36,121 nt of DNA, taken from positions 1 to 36,121 of IMG/VR virus record IMGVR_UViG_3300047551_000016; one strand, given 5' to 3'. This stretch comes from a virus. The notes beneath the pieces were generated by a model, which was not told where the DNA came from, ran no database searches, and saw only the letters and a list, made by a program, of their open reading frames with translations. Below are positions 9,116 through 15,857 of the stretch, piece after piece; the first letter of the stretch is position 1; every line of letters starts with the position of its first letter. Position numbers and translations under genes: made by a program.

Positions 9116-9751
9116 TTAACTATCCAATGCAATGGCTTGACGATCACCCGTGCGCTGGACATCCTCAGTCTTCAGTACGGTCATGATCTTGTCGTACTGA
9201 GCCTGCCACATCGGGAGACGCTCGTCATTTTTAAGGAATGGAGTTGCTTGTAACAGGGAGCCATACAACAGCGCCTGCGGGGCATAAATCGTGAACCAGT
9301 TTGTCTGATTCGAGGAATCAAGGGGCTGAATACGCTCGTAGTACAGAACTTCGAACGTATAGTCGTCATCCGGTGTAGGAGCAACTAACCAGTGGGTATA
9401 GTCGTAGTCTGCGTAAAATTTAGGCGTACCCTCTTGGGTGGCATCCGGCCAGTATTCCCGCAGATACTCGTATTTGCGTAAAAAGACCGGTTGACGTCTA
9501 CCAGCCACAGTAATGTTCATGGACACCGTTTTATGCCACCGCGCAGGCTTATCAATGATCGACTGGCTAGTCGTCATCGTCGAAGACATCGGCGTCAGGT
9601 TCCCCAAAAACTTTATCTCGGCAGCAATGACTTGCTCTGCCAACATGATGAAAGTCGGGATCTTGTCGAGCGTCGCTTGATCGGTACGCTCTAGGTAGCT
9701 TGATATGTCGTCAACCAAGCTGTCATAGGTCATTACTTGGGCTACTGGCAT
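9116..9751 (-). CDS. Tail adaptor protein (T7 gp11-like neck protein)
   Basis: 211 residues from the ATG at 9751, chosen for the TGATG overlap; GTG codons just upstream are less likely. The protein follows the T7 gp11/P22 gp4-like adaptor pattern: a helical start YDSLVDDISSYLERTDQATL, IPTFIMLAEQVIAAEIKFLG, then a beta domain (PARWHKTVSMNITVAGRR, RKYEYLREYWPDATQEGTPK, FEVLYYERIQPLD), and a helical end IYAPQALLYGSLLQATPFLK. It would form the ring between portal and nozzle. Being close to the nozzle gene fits. A second adaptor-like gene exists at 21094-22152, so the exact division of labour between the two is open. Confidence 0.8.
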   Translation of the reverse strand: MPVAQVMTYDSLVDDISSYLERTDQATLDKIPTFIMLAEQVIAAEIKFLGNLTPMSSTMTTSQSIIDKPARWHKTVSMNITVAGRRQPVFLRKYEYLREYWPDATQEGTPKFYADYDYTHWLVAPTPDDDYTFEVLYYERIQPLDSSNQTNWFTIYAPQALLYGSLLQATPFLKNDERLPMWQAQYDKIMTVLKTEDVQRTGDRQAIALDS

Positions 9752-10143
9752 CACCACACCTTTTTCTTGATAGATTCAGGCTGCGGAACGAATTGCTTGC
9801 CTTGTTTCATGCCCTCTCTTTTGGCACGGGTCGTGGCACCGTACTCGGCAGAAGTAAGTTTCTCTCGGGCGCGTCTCGGCAGGTATCGCTCTCCTGTCGC
9901 CTCAGATCCTTGGGTGGACGGCTTTCCAGACTTTGTGCCCCAGTCTTCTCTTGTCCACTTTGCAAGCGAATTATCTGCCTTTTTCGCACCTTTGTAACCC
10001 CCTCCAGCGGCTTTATATTTCTGAGTGGCAAGCTGAGCTTTTCTCGCGCTCCACTGCCCCGGAGAACCACCCTTACCAGAGGCTTTGACTGAGGCAACAA
10101 TCCGCTTCCATTTACCCGGATCTGACTTAACCGCTGAACTCAT
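9751..10143 (-). CDS. DUF5872-type basic protein
   Basis: 130 residues from the ATG at 10143, selected because AAAAAGGAAAC ends 4 bases before it, in the short gap after the lysozyme stop. The motifs WKRIVASVKASGKGG, GQWSARKAQLATQKYK, LAKWTREDWGTKSGKP and SEATGERYLPRRAREKL match the DUF5872 family, which is common in phages and large DNA viruses. It is strongly basic and without membrane segments. The function of the family is unknown to me. Its stop overlaps the adaptor's ATG (TGATG). With the DUF6321-like protein at 22162, it is one of two small basic proteins of viral families of unknown role in this late region, and both may be DNA-associated virion components (inference). Confidence 0.85.
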   Translation of the reverse strand: MSSAVKSDPGKWKRIVASVKASGKGGSPGQWSARKAQLATQKYKAAGGGYKGAKKADNSLAKWTREDWGTKSGKPSTQGSEATGERYLPRRAREKLTSAEYGATTRAKREGMKQGKQFVPQPESIKKKVW

Positions 10144-10157
10144 GGCTGTTTCCTTTT

Positions 10158-10616
10158 TTACAAAAGACCGCACTCGGCTTTTCTACGTCGCACCAGCCCC
10201 GGCAAAACCTTGCCGTTTGCCCTAGTCCACTTCATTAGTTCAGCCTTAGCGCCTTCCCAGTCCTTTTCAGCCACTCTACGGCGTAAAGTGCTAGCGCGAT
10301 ACCTCGGCACCCCCACGTTGTAGGCAAAGTCTCCTAACGCCCCTAGAACCCTTGGATAGGCTATTAGGTGAGGAGACGCCTTCAACACCCCCGCTATGTA
10401 GTTATGCCGCAGCTCATGCAGCAACCACGCCTCGGCAGTCTCTTTGGTGATCGGCGGGTCATCCATCGTCACCTTAGTCCCATCCGGCTTGTAAACCGTG
10501 CCGTAGCCAATTGTTGGGTAGCCAGCAGGGCAAATGTAAGGCGAGAGTCGCAATCCCTCAAAAGGCCGACAAATGGCTGCGGCTATGTTTACCGCCTCAC
10601 TTACTGACCCGGTCAT
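10158..10616 (-). CDS. Endolysin, GH24 phage lysozyme
   Basis: 152 residues from the ATG at 10616 (an ATG five codons earlier is possible; both lie inside the holin gene). The GH24 pattern is clear: catalytic Glu20 in RPFEGLRLSPY, then Cys29 nine residues later at the position of T4 lysozyme Asp20, then Thr35 in PAGYPTIGYGT. So the triad is Glu-Cys-Thr rather than Glu-Asp-Thr. This variant is known within the family, and as I recall a D20C mutant of T4 lysozyme stays active. The rest (AWLLHELRHNYIAGVLKA, LGALGDFAYNVGVPRYRAST, DWEGAKAELMKWTRANGKVL PGLVRRR-type end) is typical. It hydrolyses peptidoglycan and depends on the holin for export. Confidence 0.92.
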   Translation of the reverse strand: MTGSVSEAVNIAAAICRPFEGLRLSPYICPAGYPTIGYGTVYKPDGTKVTMDDPPITKETAEAWLLHELRHNYIAGVLKASPHLIAYPRVLGALGDFAYNVGVPRYRASTLRRRVAEKDWEGAKAELMKWTRANGKVLPGLVRRRKAECGLL

Positions 10617-11067
10617 AGACTCGACCCACAAACCAGAAGCTGATGATCATGAACATAATGGTCATGTCGTCTTTTGTCCAAATGCCAACCAGCACTTCCT
10701 TCCAATTACCACCCTGAGCCATCGCCAACTCGAACATGGCGAACTTGACCAAGAAATAAGCGGTGACAAACAGGTATGTGATGCCCGGACGGACTAAAGC
10801 AGAGATACCGGCGATGATCTTGCCTGCTGCCGCAGCGGTTGCACCTTGCTCTTTGAACGCCTCAGACATCGCGTCCATCTCAGCCATCGTCATCTGGGCT
10901 TCGGTCTGGCGCATGGCAATCTCGCCCCGAACCTTGGCAAACTCCATCTCGGCATTCAGCATGGCGAGTTCGTGTTTGCGCTCGTTAGCCCGGTCGAACA
11001 GCTTGAAGACTTCGGGAGCTAACCTCAAGATGCCGCCAAATACACCACCTAACAGGGTTTCAATCAT
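10597..11067 (-). CDS. Holin-like protein with three membrane segments
   Basis: 156 residues from the ATG at 11067, chosen for the ATGA overlap with the previous gene. A hydrophobic N-terminal segment (IETLLGGVFGGILRLA) is followed by a charged helix (residues ~25-70, ANERKHELAMLNAEMEFAKV). Two further membrane spans follow (IIAGISALVRPGITYLFVTA with YFLVKFAMF, and MTIMFMIISFWFVGRVYD). This is the plan of the 3-TM holin family seen in gene transfer agents and many phages (Pfam GTA_holin_3TM type). It sits directly before the lysozyme gene, with a 20-base overlap, as a holin should. It would permeabilise the inner membrane to release the endolysin, which lacks a signal peptide. Confidence 0.85.
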   Translation of the reverse strand: MIETLLGGVFGGILRLAPEVFKLFDRANERKHELAMLNAEMEFAKVRGEIAMRQTEAQMTMAEMDAMSEAFKEQGATAAAAGKIIAGISALVRPGITYLFVTAYFLVKFAMFELAMAQGGNWKEVLVGIWTKDDMTIMFMIISFWFVGRVYDRVSK

Positions 11068-11408
11068 GATGCGTTCAACGCAGTCAGTCTGCCCCAAACC
11101 CAAGCCGAAGCCGCCGCCGGATCGAACGGCACCGTAGCCTCTAGGTCATTAGGATTGGCAGGGTCAGGCTGTGTCCAATTTGCGCCCACTTGCGCCAGAT
11201 AAGCCTGAAGGTCAGATTGCGTAGGAATAACTTCCGCATCGCCTGTGTTGTTGTCCTCGGAGATGCCAACCATCACCATGTCTCGCGGAGAAGGCGCAGA
11301 TGGGTCGCCAACGACAAAAACCCCGCCGACACCCTCTGGGTGCAGGCAGAGAAAGGAAGGTACGGTGCCGTCAGCGTTAAGACGGTACTTGATGCATTGG
11401 TGTGCCAT
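11064..11408 (-). CDS. Small hypothetical protein, 114 aa, ahead of the holin
   Basis: I start it at the ATG at 11408 (MAHQCIKYRLNADGTVPSFL) because AAGGAG lies 7 bases upstream; the longer in-frame extension would run deep into the glycosyltransferase gene. Even so, the two genes overlap by 32 bases. Features: SFLCLHPEGVGGVFVVGDP, a segment EVIPTQSDLQAYLAQVGANW, and a Pro/Asp-rich stretch before VWGRLTALNAS. No domain is assigned. Its TGA overlaps the holin ATG (ATGA), so it is coupled to the lysis cassette. Perhaps a lysis accessory or unrelated minor virion protein; function unknown. Confidence 0.7.
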   Translation of the reverse strand: MAHQCIKYRLNADGTVPSFLCLHPEGVGGVFVVGDPSAPSPRDMVMVGISEDNNTGDAEVIPTQSDLQAYLAQVGANWTQPDPANPNDLEATVPFDPAAASAWVWGRLTALNAS

Positions 11409-12120
11409 GAAAAGCTCCTTGTTGTGCATACTGCCCACTAAAACAATACGCCCCGAAGTGACCCAGTTCGCACCACGGAGCAACCCAAACCGTACCGCCG
11501 TGCTGCCGGTACATATGACAAAAGTTATAGTCTTCTGACAATAGCTCGTGATCGACGTTCTGTACTTTGAAGAAGTCGTAAACCTCAGCATGTACAGGGA
11601 TCGTTGAGCCGCCGTTCATGTAGTAACCCACATGCGGACGCAACTTCTCAAACACATCGCGGCGGATCAGCATGAACCCAGTACCTGCATGTTTGACTTG
11701 AAACGGCTGATTGGGGTCAGTCATCTCATGACCGGGCAACTTGTTCACATTGAACACGCCTGTCAACTTGTACAAGTCTTGGTAGCCTGCCTGCGCTCCT
11801 TTTCTGACCGCATCCCAATTGATACCTTTCATCGGAACCGCACCAGCGATGATCCCCTTGTCCGCTTTGATCATCCGAGCAATGTCGTTCGGCACGAACT
11901 TTTGATCGGCATCAATGAACATCAAATGCGTGGCATCCGTATTCAAGAAGTGCCAAGCAATCGTGTTCCTGCCGCGCTGAATCAAAGACTCGTTACCAAG
12001 GAATATGCAGGTCAACTTGATGTTGTACTGGAGACAGGCTTCCTTCAAAGCAAGCAACGACTGCACGTATTCCGTGCACATCATGCCGCCATAAGCAGGG
12101 GTGCCTATAACCAAGTGCAT
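11377..12120 (-). CDS. GT-A type glycosyltransferase
   Basis: 247 residues from the ATG at 12120 (TGATG overlap with the previous gene; a GTG one codon earlier is the alternative). It has the plan of GT2/Anp1-like transferases: an N-terminal strand HLVIGTPAYGG, then LTCIFLGNESLIQRGRNTIA, a DxD-type metal/nucleotide-sugar motif in HLMFIDADQKF, an acceptor region with GTGFMLIRRDVFEKL, and LLSEDYNFCHMYRQHGG where a catalytic base such as Glu or Asp is expected. It is soluble, with no membrane span. Phage enzymes of this kind glycosylate virion proteins, DNA bases or host surface sugars; the sequence does not say which. Lying between the spikes and the lysis genes, virion or receptor modification is my preferred inference. 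The AAGGTGG site is 6 bases upstream. Confidence 0.82.
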   Translation of the reverse strand: MHLVIGTPAYGGMMCTEYVQSLLALKEACLQYNIKLTCIFLGNESLIQRGRNTIAWHFLNTDATHLMFIDADQKFVPNDIARMIKADKGIIAGAVPMKGINWDAVRKGAQAGYQDLYKLTGVFNVNKLPGHEMTDPNQPFQVKHAGTGFMLIRRDVFEKLRPHVGYYMNGGSTIPVHAEVYDFFKVQNVDHELLSEDYNFCHMYRQHGGTVWVAPWCELGHFGAYCFSGQYAQQGAFHGTPMHQVPS

Positions 12121-12965
12121 CACGCCACCTTCTTGTCAGGGTCAGGTGCCTGCTCTAAGAGCGGCGTATTCGTCAACGACGAGCGGTCAAATACCGAGAA
12201 GCCGCGACGCTTGGCGAAGGTCTCAGGGTCTTTCTCCCACTTGTCTGCACAAGCCTCCAGCCAGCGCATCGTCATCTCATGGGTCGGTGCCTGACCGTTA
12301 GAGATCAGTTGATTCTCCATGTTCAGGTAAGCAAAGACCTCAGCTTGCGCTTGTGCCGCATTAATCCCTAAGTCGAACAGGTAGATCAGGTTGCCTTCAT
12401 CAATCATACCGTTGCGGCTACGAGCAGCGTTCAATGCCTGCTTCATGCAGGTCATGATGTGGTAGCGAGACTCTTCGCGCTCGTAATCTTCTTCGGTGAT
12501 TTCGTTCTTGCCTACCTTTTCCAGCAGTTGTTTGTGCTGGTTGACCATGAAGTTCATCTTACGCAATGCGCCATTCACATGGTTTTGCGTACCTTCGAGG
12601 TGGCTGTTGAGTTCAAGGATTTCGATCTCTAGCAGTTCGCGGTCAAGCTCATCAGTGCAGGATTCAAGTTCTCGTTGCTTCTTTTTCAGTTCGACCTGCT
12701 TCTTACGCATATTGACGTAGGCTTCTTGCAGGGCTGATTTAGTGCGATCAATCTCAGCCAAGGTATGCTTGATGGAGCGGATCGGAGTGATTGCCGTCAC
12801 ATCTAAAGTCACCTGCATGAATTGAGAGTGAGACTTGTGGAAGTTGCTAGTGTCCTTGGCAACCGCAGGCAAACGGTCTTGGATGTTCTTCAACATCAAG
12901 TTGTATTCTGGCTTTTTGACTTCCAAAGCCGTTTGCATATTGCTGATGATTAGATCGTTTGACAT
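12120..12965 (-). CDS. Coiled-coil protein of unknown function, 281 aa
   Basis: Starts MSNDLIISNMQTALEVKKPE. It is mostly helical: a long charged coiled coil covers about residues 85-160 (MRKKQVELKKKQRELES, LDRELLEIEILELNSHLEG), followed by a second helical part (YHIMTCMKQALNAARSRNGM, GINAAQAQAEVFAYLNMENQ) and a short C-terminal tail. No nuclease, ATPase or membrane motif is seen. A dedicated AAGGAG site lies 5 bases before the ATG, after the stop of protein C, so expression may be set independently of the spikes. The stop overlaps the glycosyltransferase start. The neighbourhood (spikes upstream, glycosyltransferase downstream) does not define a role. Confidence 0.7.
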   Translation of the reverse strand: MSNDLIISNMQTALEVKKPEYNLMLKNIQDRLPAVAKDTSNFHKSHSQFMQVTLDVTAITPIRSIKHTLAEIDRTKSALQEAYVNMRKKQVELKKKQRELESCTDELDRELLEIEILELNSHLEGTQNHVNGALRKMNFMVNQHKQLLEKVGKNEITEEDYEREESRYHIMTCMKQALNAARSRNGMIDEGNLIYLFDLGINAAQAQAEVFAYLNMENQLISNGQAPTHEMTMRWLEACADKWEKDPETFAKRRGFSVFDRSSLTNTPLLEQAPDPDKKVA

Positions 12966-12977
12966 TCTCTCTCCTTT

Positions 12978-14897
12978 TTATAAACCACCGTGGGCGTTGG
13001 AACAGGCTGCTTGGCCTTGAACAACAAAAGACAAGTCACCAAAATCTATAGCATTTCCAGTTGAAGCAATGGTGATGTAATCGATGACATTGGTATTTGC
13101 GGAACCATCATTACCACCACCAAACACGCCGATTGTTAATGAAGACGCAGAAGATAAATACCTTCTAGCAATTGTCAAATCACCAAAATCTGTGGCGTTT
13201 CCGGCTGATGAGATAGTTACATAATCAATTACATTTGAAACCGCAGTAACAAATCCACCAGCAAAAATTCCTCTTGTATCAGACGAACAACCGGACAAAT
13301 TTGACCTAGCTACGGTCAAGTCACCAAAGTCTGTAGCGTTACCAGCCGACGCAATCGTGATGTAATCAATGATGTTTGATACAGAGCCGGTGTCTCCACC
13401 CCCAAACAATCCACGCGTTGTTGAAGAACAAGCGCCTAAAGTTTGCCGAGCGCTTGTCAAATCCCCAAAATCAGTTGCGTTACCAATTGACGCAATTGTT
13501 ACATAATCAATTGTGTTGACATTTACTGTAGTTCTACCACCTCCAAACACACCTCTGGTGGAAGAAGAACATCCAGCAAGAAATCTTCTAGCTTCCGTTA
13601 AATCCCCAAAATCAATTCCATTAGCTATAGTTGCAATAGTTACGTAATCAATTACGTTAGTTGGGCCACTACCTCCGCCAAACAACCCTCGTGTCGAAGA
13701 TGAACAAGCACCAGTGAAAGCCCTTGCTACAGTTAAATCTCCAAACAAAAAAGCATTTCCTGTAGTGGCTATATTTACGTATTGAATTGATATTTGATTT
13801 GCTGTGGTTTCACCACCCCCAAACAACGCCATTGCAGAACTTGTCGGCGTGGGTTGGACTGCTGCGGCGGCGGAGGAGCAACCAGCTGACCAACGCACTG
13901 CATTTGTCAAATCGCCAAAGTCCGTTGAGTTTCCAGTCGAAGCTATTGTTATTGTTTGAATTACGTTGGTAACCGTTGCTCCGTTAGTAGTGCCACCCGC
14001 AAAAAAACCTGACGTTGATGAAGCGCATCCGGCAAGCTGTCGTCTCGCTTCTAATATATCCCCAAAATCTGTTGCGTTTCCAGCCGATGCAATAGTGATG
14101 TAGTCAATTGTATTGTTTGGAGTTCCCCCGCTTACTCCTCCACCAGCAAACACACCCCTCGTTTCCGACGAACAAGCCGCCAGCTGCGATCTGGCAACTG
14201 TCATGTCACCAAAATCCGTTGAGTTTCCCGTAGACGCAATTGTGATGTACTGAATTACATTTATTGGGCCATTTCCGCCGCCGATAATTCCTCTAGTTGA
14301 TGACGAACACCCAGCGGTTCCTTGTTGCGCTGACAATAAATCGCCAAAATCAATTGCATTTCCTGTTGATGCTATGGTGATGTAGTCGATGATGTTGGAG
14401 TCACCGCTTGCGCCAGCCCCTCCAGCAAAAGCACCTCGAACGTAATTCGACATCCCTGCAAATCCAGCACCTCGTGCAAGCGTCAGATCGCCAAAATCAG
14501 TAGCATTTCCCGCCGTAGCAATCGTCACATAGTCAATGACATTCTGATATGCGGATATGTCGCTGTTAAAACCGCCAGCAAAAACGCCTCGAACTGCCGA
14601 CGAACACGATGTCAAGCCATACCGTTTTACGGTCAAGTCGCCAAAGTCTGTTGAATTTCCAGCGGTGGTCAGCAGTAATCTGTCAATTACATTTATTCCA
14701 GAACCTCCTGAATCTGCACCCCCACCAAACAACCCAATCGGCGCAGCATTCCCCGCAATAGGCCACAGCCCTTGCTTCTGCCAGTAAGCCACTTGATCCA
14801 GCGTCCATACACCGGGAGCTGCACCGTCTTGATATGGGCCAGCAGGAGCTACAGGCACTGGCCTGATAATCCCCGCGTTCCAATCTGCGATTCCCAT
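12978..14897 (-). CDS. Propeller-repeat spike protein C: anchor plus twelve kelch-like repeats (double propeller)
   Basis: A 639-residue protein. The N-terminal ~52 residues contain GVWTLDQVAYWQKQGLWPIA, an anchor similar to protein B. The FGDL positions fall at residues 85, 135, 184, 229, 278, 328, 385, 430, 477, 525, 571 and 619, giving twelve units of 45-50 residues. The only longer step (57) is between units 6 and 7, where an Ala/Pro/Thr linker (SSAAAAVQPTPTSSAMA) interrupts the pattern. This is what two fused six-bladed propellers would look like. It ends ACSNAHGGL. Unlike A and B, its HGG codons are GGT GGT, and the next gene has its own AAGGAG after the stop. Role as for A and B. Confidence 0.8.
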   Translation of the reverse strand: MGIADWNAGIIRPVPVAPAGPYQDGAAPGVWTLDQVAYWQKQGLWPIAGNAAPIGLFGGGADSGGSGINVIDRLLLTTAGNSTDFGDLTVKRYGLTSCSSAVRGVFAGGFNSDISAYQNVIDYVTIATAGNATDFGDLTLARGAGFAGMSNYVRGAFAGGAGASGDSNIIDYITIASTGNAIDFGDLLSAQQGTAGCSSSTRGIIGGGNGPINVIQYITIASTGNSTDFGDMTVARSQLAACSSETRGVFAGGGVSGGTPNNTIDYITIASAGNATDFGDILEARRQLAGCASSTSGFFAGGTTNGATVTNVIQTITIASTGNSTDFGDLTNAVRWSAGCSSAAAAVQPTPTSSAMALFGGGETTANQISIQYVNIATTGNAFLFGDLTVARAFTGACSSSTRGLFGGGSGPTNVIDYVTIATIANGIDFGDLTEARRFLAGCSSSTRGVFGGGRTTVNVNTIDYVTIASIGNATDFGDLTSARQTLGACSSTTRGLFGGGDTGSVSNIIDYITIASAGNATDFGDLTVARSNLSGCSSDTRGIFAGGFVTAVSNVIDYVTISSAGNATDFGDLTIARRYLSSASSLTIGVFGGGNDGSANTNVIDYITIASTGNAIDFGDLSFVVQGQAACSNAHGGL

Positions 14898-15857
14898 TTA
14901 TAGACCTCCGTGTGCGTTGGATGTTCCAGTCAAACCCAACCTAGCAACAGAGGTGTCGCCAAAATCAGTGGCGTTCCCCGTCGAAGCAATGGTCACATAG
15001 TTTATTGCATTAAAAGACGTATTGGCGGCAGCGCCTGTGCTACCAGCAGCGAACAATCCTCTTGTTGCGTTGGATGTTCCGCAGTTCCTACCCATAGCAT
15101 CAATCAAATCACCAAAATCTGTTGTGTTTCCAACTGATGCAATCGTAATGTATTGAATTACATTGCTGCTGTCATTATCGCCACCAAACAAACCACGAGT
15201 AGAAGAGCCGCATCCACCACCCAACTTTTGTATTGGAACACAATCGCCAAAATCTGTTGCATTGCCAGTTGTTGCAATAGTTATGTAATCCATCACATTT
15301 GTTGCAGGCGGATCGAGATATCCACTTCCAAAAACTGCCCTAGTTGTAGATGCACAAGACTGTGAACCATAACGCGCAACTGTTAAATCGCCAAAATCAA
15401 CGGAATTTCCTGTTGTTGCTATGGTCATGTAGCTAATTACATTGACCGACGCAGTAAGATTAAAACCTCCTGCCATAATGCCGCGAGTTGAATTAGAACA
15501 TCCATAACCAACATAAGTTGTGTTGTAAATGTCCCCAAAATCAAGGGCGTTTCCTGTGGACAAGATATTCACATAACAAATTGTATTGTTGACTGATCCT
15601 GTGTAGCCTGCGTAAAACAAAGCTCGTGTTGATGAAGCACAAGATGCAATAAAAGCATAAGCAACAGTCAGATCACCAAAATCGGTTGCGTTACCAGTGG
15701 TCGCTATTTCGACATAGTCAATCGTATTTGAGTAGCTGCCAGAAGTTAATTGACCGCCGCCAAACAATCCCCTGTCACCCACAGGAGGATTCCACTGCCC
15801 CTGCGCCACCGCTTGATATACCGCTGGAAGACTCCAGACTCCGCTATATGACGGCAT
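14898..15857 (-). CDS. Propeller-repeat spike protein B: short anchor plus six kelch-like repeats
   Basis: 319 residues from the ATG at 15857. I reject a start nine codons upstream because GGAGGT lies 5 bases before 15857 and the ATG overlaps the previous stop (TAATG). The first ~28 residues (SYSGVWSLPAVYQAVAQGQW) are a short anchor similar to that of protein C, without an FN3 domain. Six FGDL-type repeats follow, some more divergent than in A (NTICYVNILSTGNALDFGDI, an FGDC variant, and an FGDT unit), and the protein ends TGTSNAHGGL. It is paralogous to its two neighbours throughout the repeat region. Expected fold: one six-bladed propeller. The GGAGGT within the HGGL codons again serves the next gene. 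Confidence 0.78.
   Translation of the reverse strand: MPSYSGVWSLPAVYQAVAQGQWNPPVGDRGLFGGGQLTSGSYSNTIDYVEIATTGNATDFGDLTVAYAFIASCASSTRALFYAGYTGSVNNTICYVNILSTGNALDFGDIYNTTYVGYGCSNSTRGIMAGGFNLTASVNVISYMTIATTGNSVDFGDLTVARYGSQSCASTTRAVFGSGYLDPPATNVMDYITIATTGNATDFGDCVPIQKLGGGCGSSTRGLFGGDNDSSNVIQYITIASVGNTTDFGDLIDAMGRNCGTSNATRGLFAAGSTGAAANTSFNAINYVTIASTGNATDFGDTSVARLGLTGTSNAHGGL
14904..14909 (-). promoter_or_regulatory. Ribosome binding site GGAGGT inside the HGGL codons of protein B
   Basis: GGA GGT codons of the terminal HGGL lie 6 bases before the ATG of protein C at 14897, with the stop TAA directly against that ATG. This is the same arrangement as at the A/B junction, which implies duplication of the junction or shared selection. 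Confidence 0.85.

Noticed and set aside
11409-11591. N-terminal extension of the small gene before the holin
   Set aside because: The extension lies inside the glycosyltransferase gene in another frame, while the ATG at 11408 has AAGGAG at proper spacing.
11632-12294. Plus-strand open frame, 220 codons, opposite the glycosyltransferase
   Set aside because: Overlaps two well-supported minus-strand genes and looks like an antisense frame.
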